DNA of 64,000 nt from Cliona cf. orientalis (GCA_963930775.1 OZ005689.1:20713262-20777261), one strand, 5' to 3'; positions 22,567 through 35,236 are shown, numbered from the stretch's first letter. Numbers and translations are program-made. Notes: a model not told the origin generated them from the letters alone.

Positions 22567-23995
22567 CTGTTCCTTTTTTATTGCCCTCTGGGCAAAACCA
22601 TCAATATTCATCATCTCTTTTAGTAATACCACCTGGCATGGTTCAATGTCCATTCAATTCTCAACTTTATTATGAATGTTACCGCGAGTGTCTGTGTTTT
22701 ATAATTATTTTTTAAGCTCACTGTCCTATAAATATTTTGTGTCAGTAGTCATGTCTATAAATAACATTGTTTTATGTTTGTGGGTGTGTATGTATAATAT
22801 TATTGTAAGGTAGAAAACTCGTTTTCAAATCAAATTTTAATATCTTTCTTGGACACAGCATCAAAAGGTTATGTGTACGCATGCAATGTTTAACCTTTGA
22901 TTCCAGATTGCTGGACGAGGACCCCGGCTGTCATGAATGTGACAACCCAAAAGTTTTATCTGCACATTAAAATGATCTGACTGGACACATCCATTAGCTG
23001 AATGTTCTATGCATGACTATGAATGGACACTGGTATCAAAGAAGTGTAGCACATTGCTAGCTAGCTAGCTAGTCATGCTACAAAATTTGCTACCATGATA
23101 CTCAGTCAGTCTTTTGATACTACTGAGCTGAAACAGGAGGTCTTCTTTTGCATCACACACTATCATGGGATTCTCGAGACCTACAATGTAGCTGCAGCCT
23201 CAGGTAACCAGTGCCAATCTGTTGTTGATATCAATTCCAGTGCAGTACTGCACTAGGGTGACATCATGTTCGATACGAATGCAGCCACGCCCCTAACTCG
23301 TCACAAGTTCCTAGAATCTAAGATCCTGCCGTGCTGACCGTCAAACTTGAAAGAAGGCCACAGAATAAATTCTGCTTAGAGAGTGAATATTAGATGCCAG
23401 TAAGTTTATTGTTGGTAGTAGCTAGCTATCGATCGATACGTGATAGACGCCTCGAGGCACCAGCGGCACTGTCACTGTACGCCGGCGCGCGAATGACTTT
23501 TGTCACACGACTTCACCATGGCAACACCTTATGAGCATGCGCGTTACATGACAAAATGGCGTATCAGGCACACCCAATTGTGTAAAATGCCGCTGCATAA
23601 ACCCACGATCTACTAGCTGTCAATGACCAGACTAACAGAAAAATAGCGTGCCATAGACGTACGCTCAACAAAATGGAGTGGATTTATACTAAAACTAAGG
23701 TGAGCGGTCTAAGTACTCTTGAGTTAGCCCTGGAAGAGATGAAAGAAGATTGAGGAAATGCACTTTTTTTTACAATTTTAAAAACAGCTTGTTCAGACAT
23801 ACTTGAATGTTTCCATAGATGTTTCAGGGCTTGATAGATAGATATTCTGGCGTAGATTACGAATATGGAAGTTAAAAATCTTAAAAATTTATTTGCTCTG
23901 AGTTATTAACTTTTTTTGCAATGTATTACATATATGGCATATTCGGGCCATCCCTACTTATAGAGTCTACTGACTCTATGATTATATAGTATTAT
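22310..23995 (+). repeat. Long repeat family D, copy 1
   Basis: From GTGCTATCCTTTGAGTCTCC to GGGCCATCCCTACTTATAGAGTC this matches 30520-32810 in order, except that the second copy carries about 900 bp of family F inserted in the middle. Shared blocks include CAAAATGGAGTGGATTTATA and CACGACTTCACCATGGCAAC. Confidence 0.8.
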
Positions 23996-24310
23996 ATCAG
24001 CCCTATGGGGACCATGCACAGCTGCTGTGGACAGTTCACAGTCTGGTGCTCTCTTTTGATCGCTTAGTTGGTACGGTATTGTCTTTGTACGCTCCACTGG
24101 GGCCCCTTAGCTGCCTATATAAACTTACATTTCATTTATTACCATGAGAAGCTGACAGCAAATCTATCGAAATCTGTTCAAGCGAATCAATCTTGAAACT
24201 GTGCATAGTATTTACAACGAAGCCGGCCGCATCTAGATGTATGTTCCTCAAGTTCAGGCAGCTGCATGCATGTGCGCAGAGGTGGATGCGTTTTTAATTA
24301 AAATATTGCA

Positions 24311-24354
24311 AATTGATAGAAATAACATTGTGCACAATGTTATTTCTATCAATT
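24311..24354. repeat. Perfect 44-bp palindrome
   Basis: AATTGATAGAAATAACATTG|TGCA|... folds on GTGCAC with 22-bp arms and no mismatch; with one mismatch it extends to about 52 bp. The right half plus about 35 further bases (GCAATAACTATGGAAAGTTT) is repeated directly at 24650-24706. Confidence 0.9.
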
Positions 24355-24782
24355 CGCAATAACTATGGAAAGTTTCATACTGAACTTCTTTTACGCCTGG
24401 ATCAATACTTGAATACTATTAATTTTCCTACATACACAGCAGAAATTCTTGGAAAGGGAAATCATGATAGCAATCCCTGTGCTCCACACCCTCTAAATAC
24501 ATGTACCCCCTCCCCCCCAACCAACTTGAATGTTCATGCATGCCAATGTCCCACTCCTCACTCTGATAGCCTGCTGGACAGCTCTCCGCTGGGGTTGGCA
24601 TCAAACCACCCAATCTCCTGTGTCAGTGTGTTTCATGGCATGCTATTGTGCACAATGTTATTTCTATCAATTTGCAATAACTATGGAAAGTTTCATACTG
24701 AATTTTATCTTCACATTCATGTAGGGTGATTTTAGATTGGCCTCTCTCTGCCTATACAGAAAGGGTAAGTCAGATTGAAATA

Positions 24783-25230
24783 TAATAACTAGAGCTCATA
24801 GAGCACATACCCCGTGTGCCATGGAGCATCGCGAGTGCTACAGTACTGATGAATTCAGATGCACTTGATCGAGCATGCGCAGGATAGCATTGTTCAAGCA
24901 TGCGCAGTAGTTTCGATAGGCGTGTCTGATATAGGCGTGGCTACGAATGGCAACAAAAAGGCACTATTTGTGACGCTCGTGGATCATGTCCCTTGATTTG
25001 AAGCATACTGAAGCCAGTTTTTTGCCAAGTCCGATTGATTGGTTGTACTTACGAGTCGCTGACATGCCTAGATGCCGAGATCTGGCGATTTTTGTGCGGA
25101 CAACAGACAACAGACAACAGACAACAGACAACAGACAACAGACAGACAAACCGATTGCTTTACCCCTGCTGCGCATGCGTGCACACGGGGTAATTATGCA
25201 AATTCTTGTAGTAAATGGTTTTGCACACAA
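24783..25230 (+). repeat. Interspersed repeat family A, copy 2 (near full length)
   Basis: Opens CTAGAGCTCATAGAGCACAT then ACCCCGTG, and closes GCGCATGCGTGCACACGGGG then TAATTA, giving inverted ends. Internal marks: AGGCACTATTTGTGACGCTC, GAAGCCAGTTTTTTGCC, GATCTGGCGATTTTTGTG. It includes a (ACAACAG)n microsatellite at about 25100-25145. Confidence 0.8.
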
Positions 25231-25535
25231 TATTTAATACCACTCAAAGTATGACAGACCACCATTCATGCAACTGAATCAGCCTGACATGCTGCTATAC
25301 ATAAATTTATATAGTCTGGAGTGTCCCATATGCCACTGATGCATGTGATGGTAGCCATGAGCATGAGGAATCTTATGACTTGCACGAAGGCTCACCCTGC
25401 ACAGATGATTTTCTTCACCACTAGTATAGTATGTGTTTATGACCATTACCAAGATTGAAAGCATAAAGATGAGCTTGCCTAGTTCTAATACGCACATGGT
25501 TTAATAATGCATACAAAAACGAAATGAAACTCTAA

Positions 25536-25927
25536 TACCGTATTTTATTCAAATAATAGCCGTGGCTACTATTAATTTCAGCCTTGCTTGAGTGCGGCTA
25601 CTAATTGAGGGCGGCTTTTACATGTATTTGTTTCGGAGTGATACCTCTTGGTGTCTTATCGTGATAGACCATAGTTGGCTTCGTCTGAGATATCGAAAAC
25701 GGCAGCTGAACCAAGCCAATAATGTATGTACATTGTCATGCTTTGGCCTCGAACTGACGATCATTCATGGCATGCTATCGTGGCCACACCCACTTAATAT
25801 TGTGTTCGCGCATGCGTGCAGCTACTATTCGAGGGCGGCTACTATTTCTTTCGCACAGCTCTAGGTGCGGCTACTATTCGAGGGCAGTACTATCGGGGCG
25901 GGGCTTCTATTCCAAGTAAATACGGTA
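25536..25927. mobile_element. TACCGTA-ended MITE, type 3
   Basis: Starts TACCGTATTTTATTCAAATA and ends CTATTCCAAGTAAATACGGTA. Internal repeats of GCGGCTACTATTCGAGGGC occur near both ends. No coding frame. Confidence 0.8.
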
Positions 25928-26187
25928 TTTTCCTCGGGCATATTGAAGCCTACCATAAATTATTTCGAGGAAAGCCTGAGTAAGCCTCAAATAAATGTAC
26001 ACGAGATATAGGAAGTGGTATACATGTACATGTATATATTGTTTGTGGTGATCATTTTGGAGAGAATACATAAGGTAATGGTCTTTATGCACATACACGC
26101 GCACTGCATGCGATCTAAACAACTGGGTAACCTCCAAAGGCATGAGAAGATGGGTGCAAAACCATGTTGGCAAGTCTATTATTAGGC

Positions 26188-26690
26188 ATATGCATGCGGT
26201 GATTATGCCGGCATAATTTCCGGAATAATAGGAAGCTTCGAGAACCGAGCATTATGCGGGCCGGGAATAATCGATGGAAAAAACTGGAATAATTGCCGCG
26301 TGACGTTGCACGATATTTCTAAATAACGCCCACTACACGTGAGTATTACTACATGTACTAGTACTGGCTACAGAGCAATGACAAGTTTTGCTGAGACAGA
26401 ACTATTGTATCCGATTGTGAGGTGGATTTTAATGAACCTGAGTAGCTGAAGCTGAATTGAAAAGGTTTTACATAGTGTCAGTGTGTTTAATTATAAGATT
26501 ATGTGATCTCTGCCATATTATATGTGTATACATGTACATGTATATTATGTGGAATAATATTTTTTTTTGTGGGAATAATCGGACTGATGATAGAGAATAA
26601 TAGGTACACATTTAGGGAATTGCGGAATAGAATAATCAACAAATTTTTGAGCATAATAGCCTCATCCCTATCTATTATTGCTATTTTGCC
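26188..26690. mobile_element. AT-rich element of ATTATTCC words (family G)
   Basis: Filled with GGAATAAT, ATAATCG and GAATAATAGG words and bounded by GGTGATTATGCCGGCATAA and GAGCATAATAGCCTCATCCC. A related unit with clearer terminal repeats lies at 62476-62912. Confidence 0.5.
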
Positions 26691-27161
26691 ATTTATATCC
26701 CAAGAATAAGTACAAAATAGCACAAATAGCGAAATACATATGTAGCACACCTCCCAAGACTAACTACGAAATGGCAAAATAGTATAAGTGTCGTATATTT
26801 TCTGACGTTTGAGTGTAGCGAATTAGGCAGAAAATAAGCTCTTATTGCTGCACTATAGCTGCATGCATATAGTGCGCATGCGCATAAGGTGGGCGGTGGC
26901 GCCTGGCAGCTAGCTAGCGCTTGTAATTGCATTCTTGAAAGACAAGACAGAGACAAGCAAGGGCTGCATGGCTGAATCCAGTTTAAGCTGGCAGAGACAG
27001 CGTGTTGGCATAAAATGGGCCTGCGGGGTTGGAAATAGCCACTCTCGCAACAGTTCCATTGTTGCCCAGCAAAGTTTCCGAGGTTTTCCTGTCAGCGACC
27101 CGATCGTGTACGTTTTTTGTTGTCTTTGCACCCGCGACTCTACTGCAATTGATCTATCGAG

Positions 27162-28739
27162 ATGGCTACAAGAGCTGCTGCCACTTCTAACGAGGAATTG
27201 CTCACTGCCATAAAGAATCTCGAATCACGGATGAACGAGCGGATAACTACCATGAAAAGGGATCTGACGCAGGAGAGGGAGCAGGCGGACGAGCGTCTGG
27301 TGAAGAGGATGAAGATGGAGAAGACCCCGACATTCAAGCGCAAAAGTCACGAAGTCCAGTACATGCAGTCATGCCAAATTCTGGCTGGATGAGCTTGACC
27401 CTTCTTCCTTTGTTAAGGAGATTGTATCCCAGGGATACCGTATTCCCTTCATTCGATTGCCTGACCCTGTGTGCTATAGGAATCACAGGTCTGCTATTGA
27501 GCATGCAGATTTTGTGCAGGAGGCTATTCGGGAGCTAGTTGATCTAGCTTGTGTGATACAATGTCCTAAATGTCCTGTGGTTTGTAGCCCGTTGAGCGTT
27601 GTAGTCAATGCCCATGGTAAGAAGCGGCTAGTCCTAGACCTCCGGTATGTGAATCAATTTATCTTGCTGACCAAATTCAAGTATGAGGGTCTCAATGTTA
27701 TTCCACAGATTTCTCAAAAGGGGATTATTTCTTCACTTTTGATCTGAAGTCAGGATACCATCATGTGGATATCCATGAAGATTGCTGGCCTTACTTGGGG
27801 TTTTCATGGGGTTCTGGTCCCAACACTAGATGGTATGCTTTCAAAGTGCTACCATTTGGCCTGGCTTCAGCATGCTATGTCTTCACAAAGCTACTGCGCC
27901 CGCTAGTTAAACATTGGCGAAGCATGGGGCTATGCTGTGTTGTCTACATTGACGATGGTATTTGCGCAGCCAAAAGCGAGCTGAAATGCAATGCTGCTAA
28001 GGATATGATCCTATCTGATTTGGATAGCGCAGGATTCATTCTCAGCATATCAAAGTGCATGCTGGATCCTGTGCAAAGGGGAGATTGGCTTGGTTTTACT
28101 CTTGACCTGCGTGCTGGCTCTTTCTATGTGCCTGGCGAAAAGGTCTCTAGGCTTCAGTCTACCATAGCCTCGTTGAATTTGGATAGGGCCGTGCATGTAC
28201 GTGCACTTTCCAGTGTCGTAGGGCAGATTATTTCAATGAGTCTTGCCATTTGCCCGGTGGCTAGGTTGAGAACGAGGGCCTGCTATCACATAATTAATCA
28301 GAGGAAGACTTGGTCAGATAGCCATTTGCTCACGGAGGATGCTAAGGCTGAACTTCATTTTTGGAAGGAATGTTTGCCATTGTTTAATGGGCAGCCTATT
28401 TGGTTTGAATCTAGTGCAACTCGAGTTGCATACTCTGATGCTAGTTCATCGGGTTATGGGGGGTATGTTGTCGAGATTGGTCCAAGCATTTCCCACGGGC
28501 ACTGGTCTCCGCAAGAAGCCGCCATGAGCTCAACATGGCGAGAATTAAGGGCAGTATTTGCAGTCTTGCAGTCATTTGCAGAAAAGCTTCAGGGTCATAC
28601 AGTAAAATGGTTTACCGATAATCAAAATGTTGTTCGCATTGTGCAGGTTGGGAGTAAAAAGCCCCACCTTCAGGAAGGGGCCATGGCTATATTCCAGACT
28701 TGCCAATATACTCTTGGTTTAGCCATGGTTGATTGCTAG
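27162..28739 (+). pseudogene. DIRS-like retrotransposon: coiled-coil ORF plus RT/RNase H, truncated
   Basis: An ATG at 27162 opens a charged, probably coiled-coil frame (NEELLTAIKNLESRMNERI) of 76 codons. A second frame opens by 27393 (FWLDELDPSSFVKEIVSQGY), then continues with RLVLDLRYVNQFI. It slips by one base near 27710 into FTFDLKSGYHHVDIHEDC, WYAFKVLPFGLASACYVF and the catalytic box VVYIDDG, followed by an RNase H segment (YSDASSSGYGGYV). The RT order and sequence style match DIRS-type elements, which integrate with a tyrosine recombinase. No recombinase is present: the frame stops at 28739 and a large palindrome begins at once. The copy is thus 3' truncated and frameshifted. Confidence 0.8.
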
Positions 28740-28754
28740 TAATAATCACTTGAT

Positions 28755-29690
28755 TCTGAGTCTTTAAGGTCTTGAATATGAAGTCATGACATCGATCCTT
28801 GGCTCTGCCTAGAACTGTAATCATCACGTTTTTTCTCTGTAGCCTTACTTGTATCTCTTTTGTAATCTCTCTTTTGACGTTTTTCTCAGCCTTCCTTCCT
28901 TTTCAGCTGCTCTACATGTATGAGCTCGCTTGGTCCGGCGCTCGCTGTCTCTCCGCTGTTGTCTCATAACGGATAACGCATGCGTGTATTATACAATGTA
29001 GGAATGAAATATTGCATATTGTTTAAATAGAAGACAGCTACGTGTATTATACGGAATGACATATGGCAGATATATAAACGGAAAATATCGATTGTTATCA
29101 CTTGTGTGGGGCTCACTTCGGTTCGCCCCAACTATCCCATAATTTGTAGTAGAAAATTATGTTGCTATGGTAATTGCTACCAAAACATTGTAACTTGCTA
29201 CATTTACCTTGGTATAATTGGGGCGAGCCGAAGCGAGCCCCACACAAGTGATACCTATCGAGATTTTCCGTTTATATGTGTATATGTGTATATCTGCCGT
29301 ATGTTCTTCCGTACCGTATAGCGATGCCTTCTATTTCAACGATATGCAATATTTCATTCCTATATTATTATGCGCATGCGTTATCCGATATGAGACAATA
29401 GAGGAGAGATAGGCGTTATCCGATATGAGACAATAGAGGAGAGATAGCGAGGGATCGAGCGAGCTATAGAGCAGCTAAAAAAGGAACGAGCGAAAAAGGA
29501 AGAAAGGCTGAGAAAAACGTCGAAATAGAGACCACAAAAGAAGACCTGCAGAGACACAAGAACAGAGAGGCAAGGCTACAGAGAAAAACGTGACGGTGTT
29601 CAGGCTAGGTCGCCTCGTTCCAGGCAGCGCTAAAGATAGTGTAACCTTGCAAGGATCGATGTCAAGACCTTAAAAGACTTAGATGAGAAG
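28755..29690. mobile_element. Large foldback element, arms about 370 bp
   Basis: The left arm runs from TCTTTAAGGTCTTGAATATG to GTGGGGCTCACTTCGGTTCG; the right arm from GGGGCGAGCCGAAGCGAGCC to TCAAGACCTTAAAAGACTTA. The arms are imperfect inverted repeats around an 85-bp centre. Read outward, each arm encodes a basic repeat-like stretch (RRDSERRTKRAHTCRAAEKE), suggesting that protein-coding DNA was absorbed into the arms. A 29-bp direct repeat (GGCGTTATCCGATATGAGAC) lies in the right arm. Confidence 0.75.
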
Positions 29691-30190
29691 CAAGTGACTG
29701 TTGCTAGCAAACGACCAAAGCTAAACATGAGGCCGCTAGCCAAATAGAGACGTCCGAACCGATACAATAAGCATTCAAATCAGTCATCACAAGCTTGCTA
29801 CATAGTTTTAATATAACCTACATAAAATTTTATATACTTGGATTGTACTTGTGTGGGGTTCGCGGAGGCTCGCCCCATTGATGTTCAAACATCGTCTCTA
29901 GTATGTTACCATGGTAACAGCATCTAATTGCACTAAGACCATTCTCTAGTAGAGCGTCCATAGTCACACACCTGCACAAGTTTTCAAGTAGCACTAGAAC
30001 ACCCAAAATGGTGCAGTGACTTGCAATGTCAACCATCAACATTATTAACATTACATCTTACATATGCTCCATTTGCGCCAGGTGTTTAGCACTTTATTGC
30101 TTTATAGCAAAGAAGACCTGTACTCGTGTTGATCTAATTACACGAAAATAAAATTAAAATTTCATTGAAATGGGTGGAACTCAACGTGCT
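29691..30190. other. No gene seen; a further GTGGGG..GCTCGCCCC fragment
   Basis: A related tip, CTTGTGTGGGGTTCGCGGAG then GCTCGCCCC, occurs at 29848-29877; otherwise AT-rich unique sequence. Confidence 0.4.
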
Positions 30191-30204
30191 TGTATTAGAA
30201 TTTT

Positions 30205-30500
30205 AACTAGAGCTCATGGAGCACATACCCCACATGCCATGGTCCATATTGCCTGGAGGGATCAGCTCGATCGAGCATGCACAGGATGGCCTTATTGAAG
30301 CATGTGCAGTAGTTTCGATTGGCGTGTCTGACATAGGCGTGGCTATGAGGGGCAACAAAAAGGCAGTATTTGTGACACTCGTGGATCGTATCCCTGAATT
30401 TGAAGCATAAATTGATGAAGCCAGTTTTTTTACCATGTTCAATTGATTTGTTGTGCTTACATGTAGGAGTTGCTCAGGTGCCTAGTTCTCGAAGGGAAGG
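30205..30500 (+). repeat. Interspersed repeat family A, copy 3 (3' truncated)
   Basis: Shares CTAGAGCTCATGGAGCACAT, GGGCAACAAAAAGGCAGTAT and GAAGCCAGTTTTTTTACC with the other copies but lacks the terminal CACGGGGTAATTA block. Confidence 0.75.
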
Positions 30501-30519
30501 GCGTTTTCTCACACCTGTT

Positions 30520-32810
30520 GAGTTTATTAGTGCTATCCTTTGCATGCTTTAAGTCTTCTTGACTCGATGCATGTGGGAGAATAATTTAATTTGACTTGTG
30601 AGGGGAGATAATCAGTTGATTGTCATATTACTGCATGGTTCGTTTCTTCCTGCGCCCCCTATAGCTACTCAAAAGGCAAGCGTAGGGATATTATAGTGGA
30701 TGTGACTAGCCCCACAAATCTTATTTGTGTACTTTATGGCCCTGCCATCCCTACTTTATCCTTTAATTTTATTCATTTTGTGTGTGTTTTTTTATATTTG
30801 TTCTGTTATTGCTCCTCTGGGAAAAACTGCCAAGTCATGTGGCATGGTTTGCCCATTCAATTCTGAAACTACGTTGTCTATTAAATTTTATTCTTTTAAG
30901 CTATGATTGAACATTATTTTAGTGTCAGTATGCCTATGAATACATCTCTATGTGTGTGAGTGTGCATTGACTTTGTGCATGACAATGAATGTGTTGCAGA
31001 AATGTAGCAGTGCTGCACATTATTGCTAGCAATCTTTTTTTTTCCTTTTGTATCCGGCACACACTATTATTTGAGCATGCATATGCATGTACATGTAGGA
31101 TTCTCGAGACGCAGCTGCAGGTAACCAGTACCACTAGGCTAAGCATTGTTGTTCATATTCCAGTTCTGTACTAGACAGACATAACGTCTGATGTGAATGC
31201 AGCCACACCCCTCACTAACTCTATGCTAGAGGTGTAGTAGTCCTCGCTCAGTGAGTCACTATGCCTACGAAGCATGCGAAGTTCATTTGCAAGTTCCCGG
31301 CTCCCTTACATGCACAATACGAAATAGTCTCGTGCCCAGACCCCACCCTCAAGGAGGGAAAAGGATCTGGTGAATTTGGACACAATCCTTGGTCCAGGGA
31401 AAGGAATTTGAGCTCTCCAATGAGATTACAGCTTTACCGTAGTCATATGATTCGCCAACCGCAGGAATGCAAAGCGCCAGCTGTATAAATTTGAATTATC
31501 GGCCCGTGTGTGGTCGCGCCCATGACCAATCAGGTTTGTTTCAGTACTGCAGTGTCGGCGCGTGCACACTGAGCCAGCCAAACCAAGGAAACAGTCCAAA
31601 TTCACCAGATCCCTTTTCCCTCCTTGAGGGTGGGGTCTGGGCGCAAGATTGAACATGAAATTGCACATGTTGGTCGCGTGACAGTGGATCGACGCCCATG
31701 AGCCAGCTTGCCTATGCTGAAGTATTAGCAAGAAAAGAAGGTCCATTATAATTTCTCTCTTTGAAGAACGAAGCCAAGAATAAGTGAATTGACAGGCCAC
31801 TTCAAACTACATGATGAAAGGACGAACAGCTTTAGGCCAAGACGGTGCGATCATTTTTGTACGCACAAATGTTGATTTACTGGGTGAGTAGAGTCCAGCA
31901 GAAGCGTAGGGTTTATAGGCATTGCATGATCTTCTTGAGGGAGGGCACGACTTTTGATGCCGCTGCACCAGGCAACGTGGCCTGAGTTGCCGATAAGAGC
32001 AAGGACGAAAATTTAGAAGCACACAAGATATACGCCCAGAAGCCACACAATGACACTCTGAGCCTGAGTAGGAACCTCGCTTCACTCAGAACTACGGTGG
32101 ATGTGAAGGGGCTGGCACCGGGCCCAAAAAGTGACTTCCTAGAACCCAGGATTCTTGGCTGATAAACTTGAAAGAAGGCAGAGTAGCGATGATTTAGAGG
32201 GCGAATTTGAGGTACCAGTAAGTTGATAGTCGCCTCGAGGTGCGAATGCTTGAGTCGACGTCTGGCGTCCCTAGCCCTCAAGTGAAGTACAGTGCAGTAC
32301 GCCAGCGCGCGCCGCACCACTAATTTCAATGTCACATGACTTCACCATAGCAATACAGTGTGAGCATGTGCATTATATGACAAAATGGCGTATCAGACAC
32401 GCCCATCGTATTATTGTGCTGTACACACCCACGATTGCATACATGTAGCTGTCATGATAACACAAAACAAGCGTGCCACAGACGTACGTGTTACAAAATG
32501 GAGTGGATTTATACTGGAACTAAGGTGAGCGATCAAGGCAGTCTTGATTTATCCCTATCAAGCAGAAAGAAAGAAAGAACGAGAAAACGCTATTTTTTTT
32601 ACATAGCTGGTTCAGGCATACCTGATTGTTTCCATGGATGTGTGGGGGCTTGATAGATAGGTATTTTGGTGTAGATCATGAATATGAAAGTAACATTTGA
32701 GTTGCTCTGAGTTATTAATGATTTTGTAATGCATTACATGTACATGTATATGGCATATTTGGGCCATCCCTACTTATAGAGTCTACCGACACTATGATAA
32801 GCCAATAATT
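30520..32810 (+). repeat. Long repeat family D, copy 2, with family F and a TIR element nested inside
   Basis: Outer parts match 22310-23995. Between about 31215 and 32140 it contains family F (compare 19140-19640). Family F is in turn split by a TIR element at 31330-31652. This gives a three-level nest and a relative order of insertion. Confidence 0.75.
31330..31652. mobile_element. TIR element, ends GCCCAGACCCCACCCTC
   Basis: The left arm TGCCCAGACCCCACCCTCAA is mirrored by GAGGGTGGGGTCTGGGCGCA at the right. The arms extend inward through GGATCTGGTGAATTTGGAC. It has no coding frame. Confidence 0.8.
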
Positions 32811-33319
32811 TGTGTCATAGTATGCCTTACTTTATAGTTTTTCTTAAGTTTTGCCCATCAAACAGCCAGAGAAAGTGCAGAGATTGCATTCCTTGATTGG
32901 TTGTTACGCAGAAATCTTGCTAGTAAGCCCCTCCCCAGTTTTGCCTTATGCTAACATGCAGAGCTACAGTACAATAATTTTTCATGGAAGGGCTACTACT
33001 ATCAAAATCTTTATTTTCATGAAAGACCATACACTAGATAGAGCCTTGCTAATCTTGGCACCATAATGCTACAGTGGAGCCTGCTTGCGCTTGGCTCTAC
33101 ATTGCAGTCTAGCTGTGTATTTCTTCTGCTTTCTGCAGGAAAAATATTGTCAATACATGTACGTTGTAGATGATCATGCATACTAATCCATGTTTGCGAC
33201 ATTAAACATACTTGTTGCACACTAAGTAATAATTATACACTAAAATTAATTATTACTCAAGTTGCACACAAGTATAGAATAAACAAAGATTCTCCAGTAT
33301 TTCGTTAGGAATTTTTGTC

Positions 33320-33332
33320 GGGGGGGGGGGGG
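33320..33332 (+). repeat. Poly-G tract
   Basis: A run of 13 G, followed by a second G-rich block near 33361. Confidence 0.9.
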
Positions 33333-33800
33333 TGTGCAAACACGACAATTGTAGAATTAAGGGGGGGCAAGGCTACTTAAAGTGTTTTCATCAGCAAAGT
33401 GTTTGTTAATTTATAAATTAGGGGATCTGAGGGGATGCTCCCCCAGGAAATTTTTCAACCTCTGAGACTGTTTCTGGTGGCCTTCTGAGACCCAGTTTAC
33501 TGTGACATCTACTGGGTCCCTTCTTTAAGTCAAATATACATGTATATGTATATGCTATGGCTGACTTCCACATGTCCCACATAGTTCACCTAGATTGCAG
33601 AGTAGTGCTATCAACTACAGGGCCACTAATTAACAACATGCTCAGTACAATCAAGAGCGCCAGTTAGTACAATGTGCATGCACAGATGAATGCAGCACAG
33701 ATGAATGTGGCATCAAACTCTATGCCCACCCACCATCATGTAGTACACCTGAGCTCTCTCTTTACCCTAAGCTGTGAGATTCCAAAAACACTAGTAAACT

Positions 33801-34190
33801 AGAGCTCTGTAGAGCGCATACCCCGTGCTCGCTGCATCTGCTTCCATATCCATGTATATGCATATAGATGAGATTTCGATAGGTGCAGAGCCTGTAGCTG
33901 ACAACTCTTCCCTATGTGTTGTGCGCATGAGCAGAAAGCACATGGTGGGTAGAGTCGATAGGTGTGGCCAATGAAAACGCAATGTTTGCAATGCTCGTGG
34001 GCTTTGCCAAACTATTAGAAGTATAATGAAGCCAGTTTTTTGACGACTTTGATGGATTTGTTGCACTTACAAGTTGATCAAATGCCTAGATGTTCAGATC
34101 TGGCGATTTTTTTTGTACTGACAGACTAATAAACAAACGGATGGACAGAGAACCCCTTGCCCCTTGCGCACACGCGAGGTAATTACTACT
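33801..34190 (+). repeat. Interspersed repeat family A, copy 4
   Basis: Bounded by AGAGCTCTGTAGAGCGCATA and GCGCACACGCGAGGTAATTA; includes GAAGCCAGTTTTTTGACG and GATCTGGCGATTTTTTTTG. Confidence 0.75.
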
Positions 34191-34224
34191 AGTCCATATC
34201 TGGCATGTAAGATTTTCTCCCCCA

Positions 34225-34249
34225 CCCCCCCCCCCCCCCCCCCCCCCCC
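34225..34249 (+). repeat. Poly-C tract
   Basis: A run of about 25 C followed by 8 A. Confidence 0.9.
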
Positions 34250-34286
34250 AAAAAAAATGTTTTCCCCTATTCTTGGTAACATCATC

Positions 34287-35035
34287 CCCAGGCTACTCCC
34301 GTAATTTTTCAGTGTTGCACGCAGAATAAGGGGGAAGGCCTGGTCGATCTGGTGATGTAATTGGACGCAGTTTGGGACGCGGTTGTGCATCTCCATCTAC
34401 TCACCCACGCAATATTCTACATGTACAGAAGCTAGCTAACCAGCACAGTAAATAGCACAGCGGCACAATGTACAGTACTGTACAAACCCAAGTGTTTGAG
34501 TCTAGAGAACTATCAAGAAAGCGATATCGACGTGGTGAATCACTAGGTTTACGGTAGCAGCTATAACAAAATGTAGCAGCTCGCTATTAGCAGGTGGACT
34601 GTTTTGAATGTTTCCCGACGCCATTGAGGTCGGCAGCACTTCTACAGCCGAGTCATTCACTTGGGAGATGGCCTAAGGAAGCAAGTAACTCGAAGGGAAG
34701 CATTGCACTTGAAGAGAGAGAGATCAGGATCACGGTTGTAGCTAGCAGCTGCTCTTAGCGAGTGGACTGCCAGGGTTCTGGAAACTTTCGCCATCGAGAT
34801 CGGCGGCACTTCTATCGACCGAGTTGCTTACATGACATAATATGACTCAAACGCTCTGGCTTGTACATTGTGCCACTGTGCTATTTACTGTGCTGGCTAG
34901 CTTCTCAATGTGTAGAATATTGCGTGGGTGAGTGGGCGGAGATGCACAACTGAAACCGTCTGATTATATCACCAGATCAACCAGGCCTTCCCTGCATGCA
35001 ACATTGAAAAAGCCTGGGAACGAGGCTACTTGAAG
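34287..35035. mobile_element. TIR element about 750 bp with long arms and internal direct repeats
   Basis: AGAAGCTAGCTAACCAGCAC and TAAATAGCACAGCGGCACAA in the left arm have clear partners GTGCCACTGTGCTATTTACT and GCTGGCTAGCTTCT in the right. The outer ends CCAGGCTACTCCCG and GGGAACGAGGCTACT also pair. The core has two direct repeats of about 90 bp, each with GGCAGCACTTCTA or GGCGGCACTTCTA. Confidence 0.7.
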
Positions 35036-35134
35036 GTGCAATTATGTAACTGGGTAACAATATTCACTTCCAACACCTTGTAATTGCAGGAGTCTAGCTA
35101 CATACATGTACATGTATATGTACGTATCCAACTT

Positions 35135-35236
35135 TACCGTATGGCGGGTAATTTTCGGGGGTGCTAATTTTCGTGGAAGGTCAGAGAAAGCCCTCAGAAT
35201 TAATTTTCGTGGTTTTAATTTTCGGGACAGCAACCC
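35135..35236. mobile_element. Half of a TACCGTA-ended element, type 4
   Basis: Begins TACCGTATGGCGGGTAATTT and repeats TAATTTTCGTGG and TAATTTTCGGG words; no matching right end is found. Confidence 0.55.
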
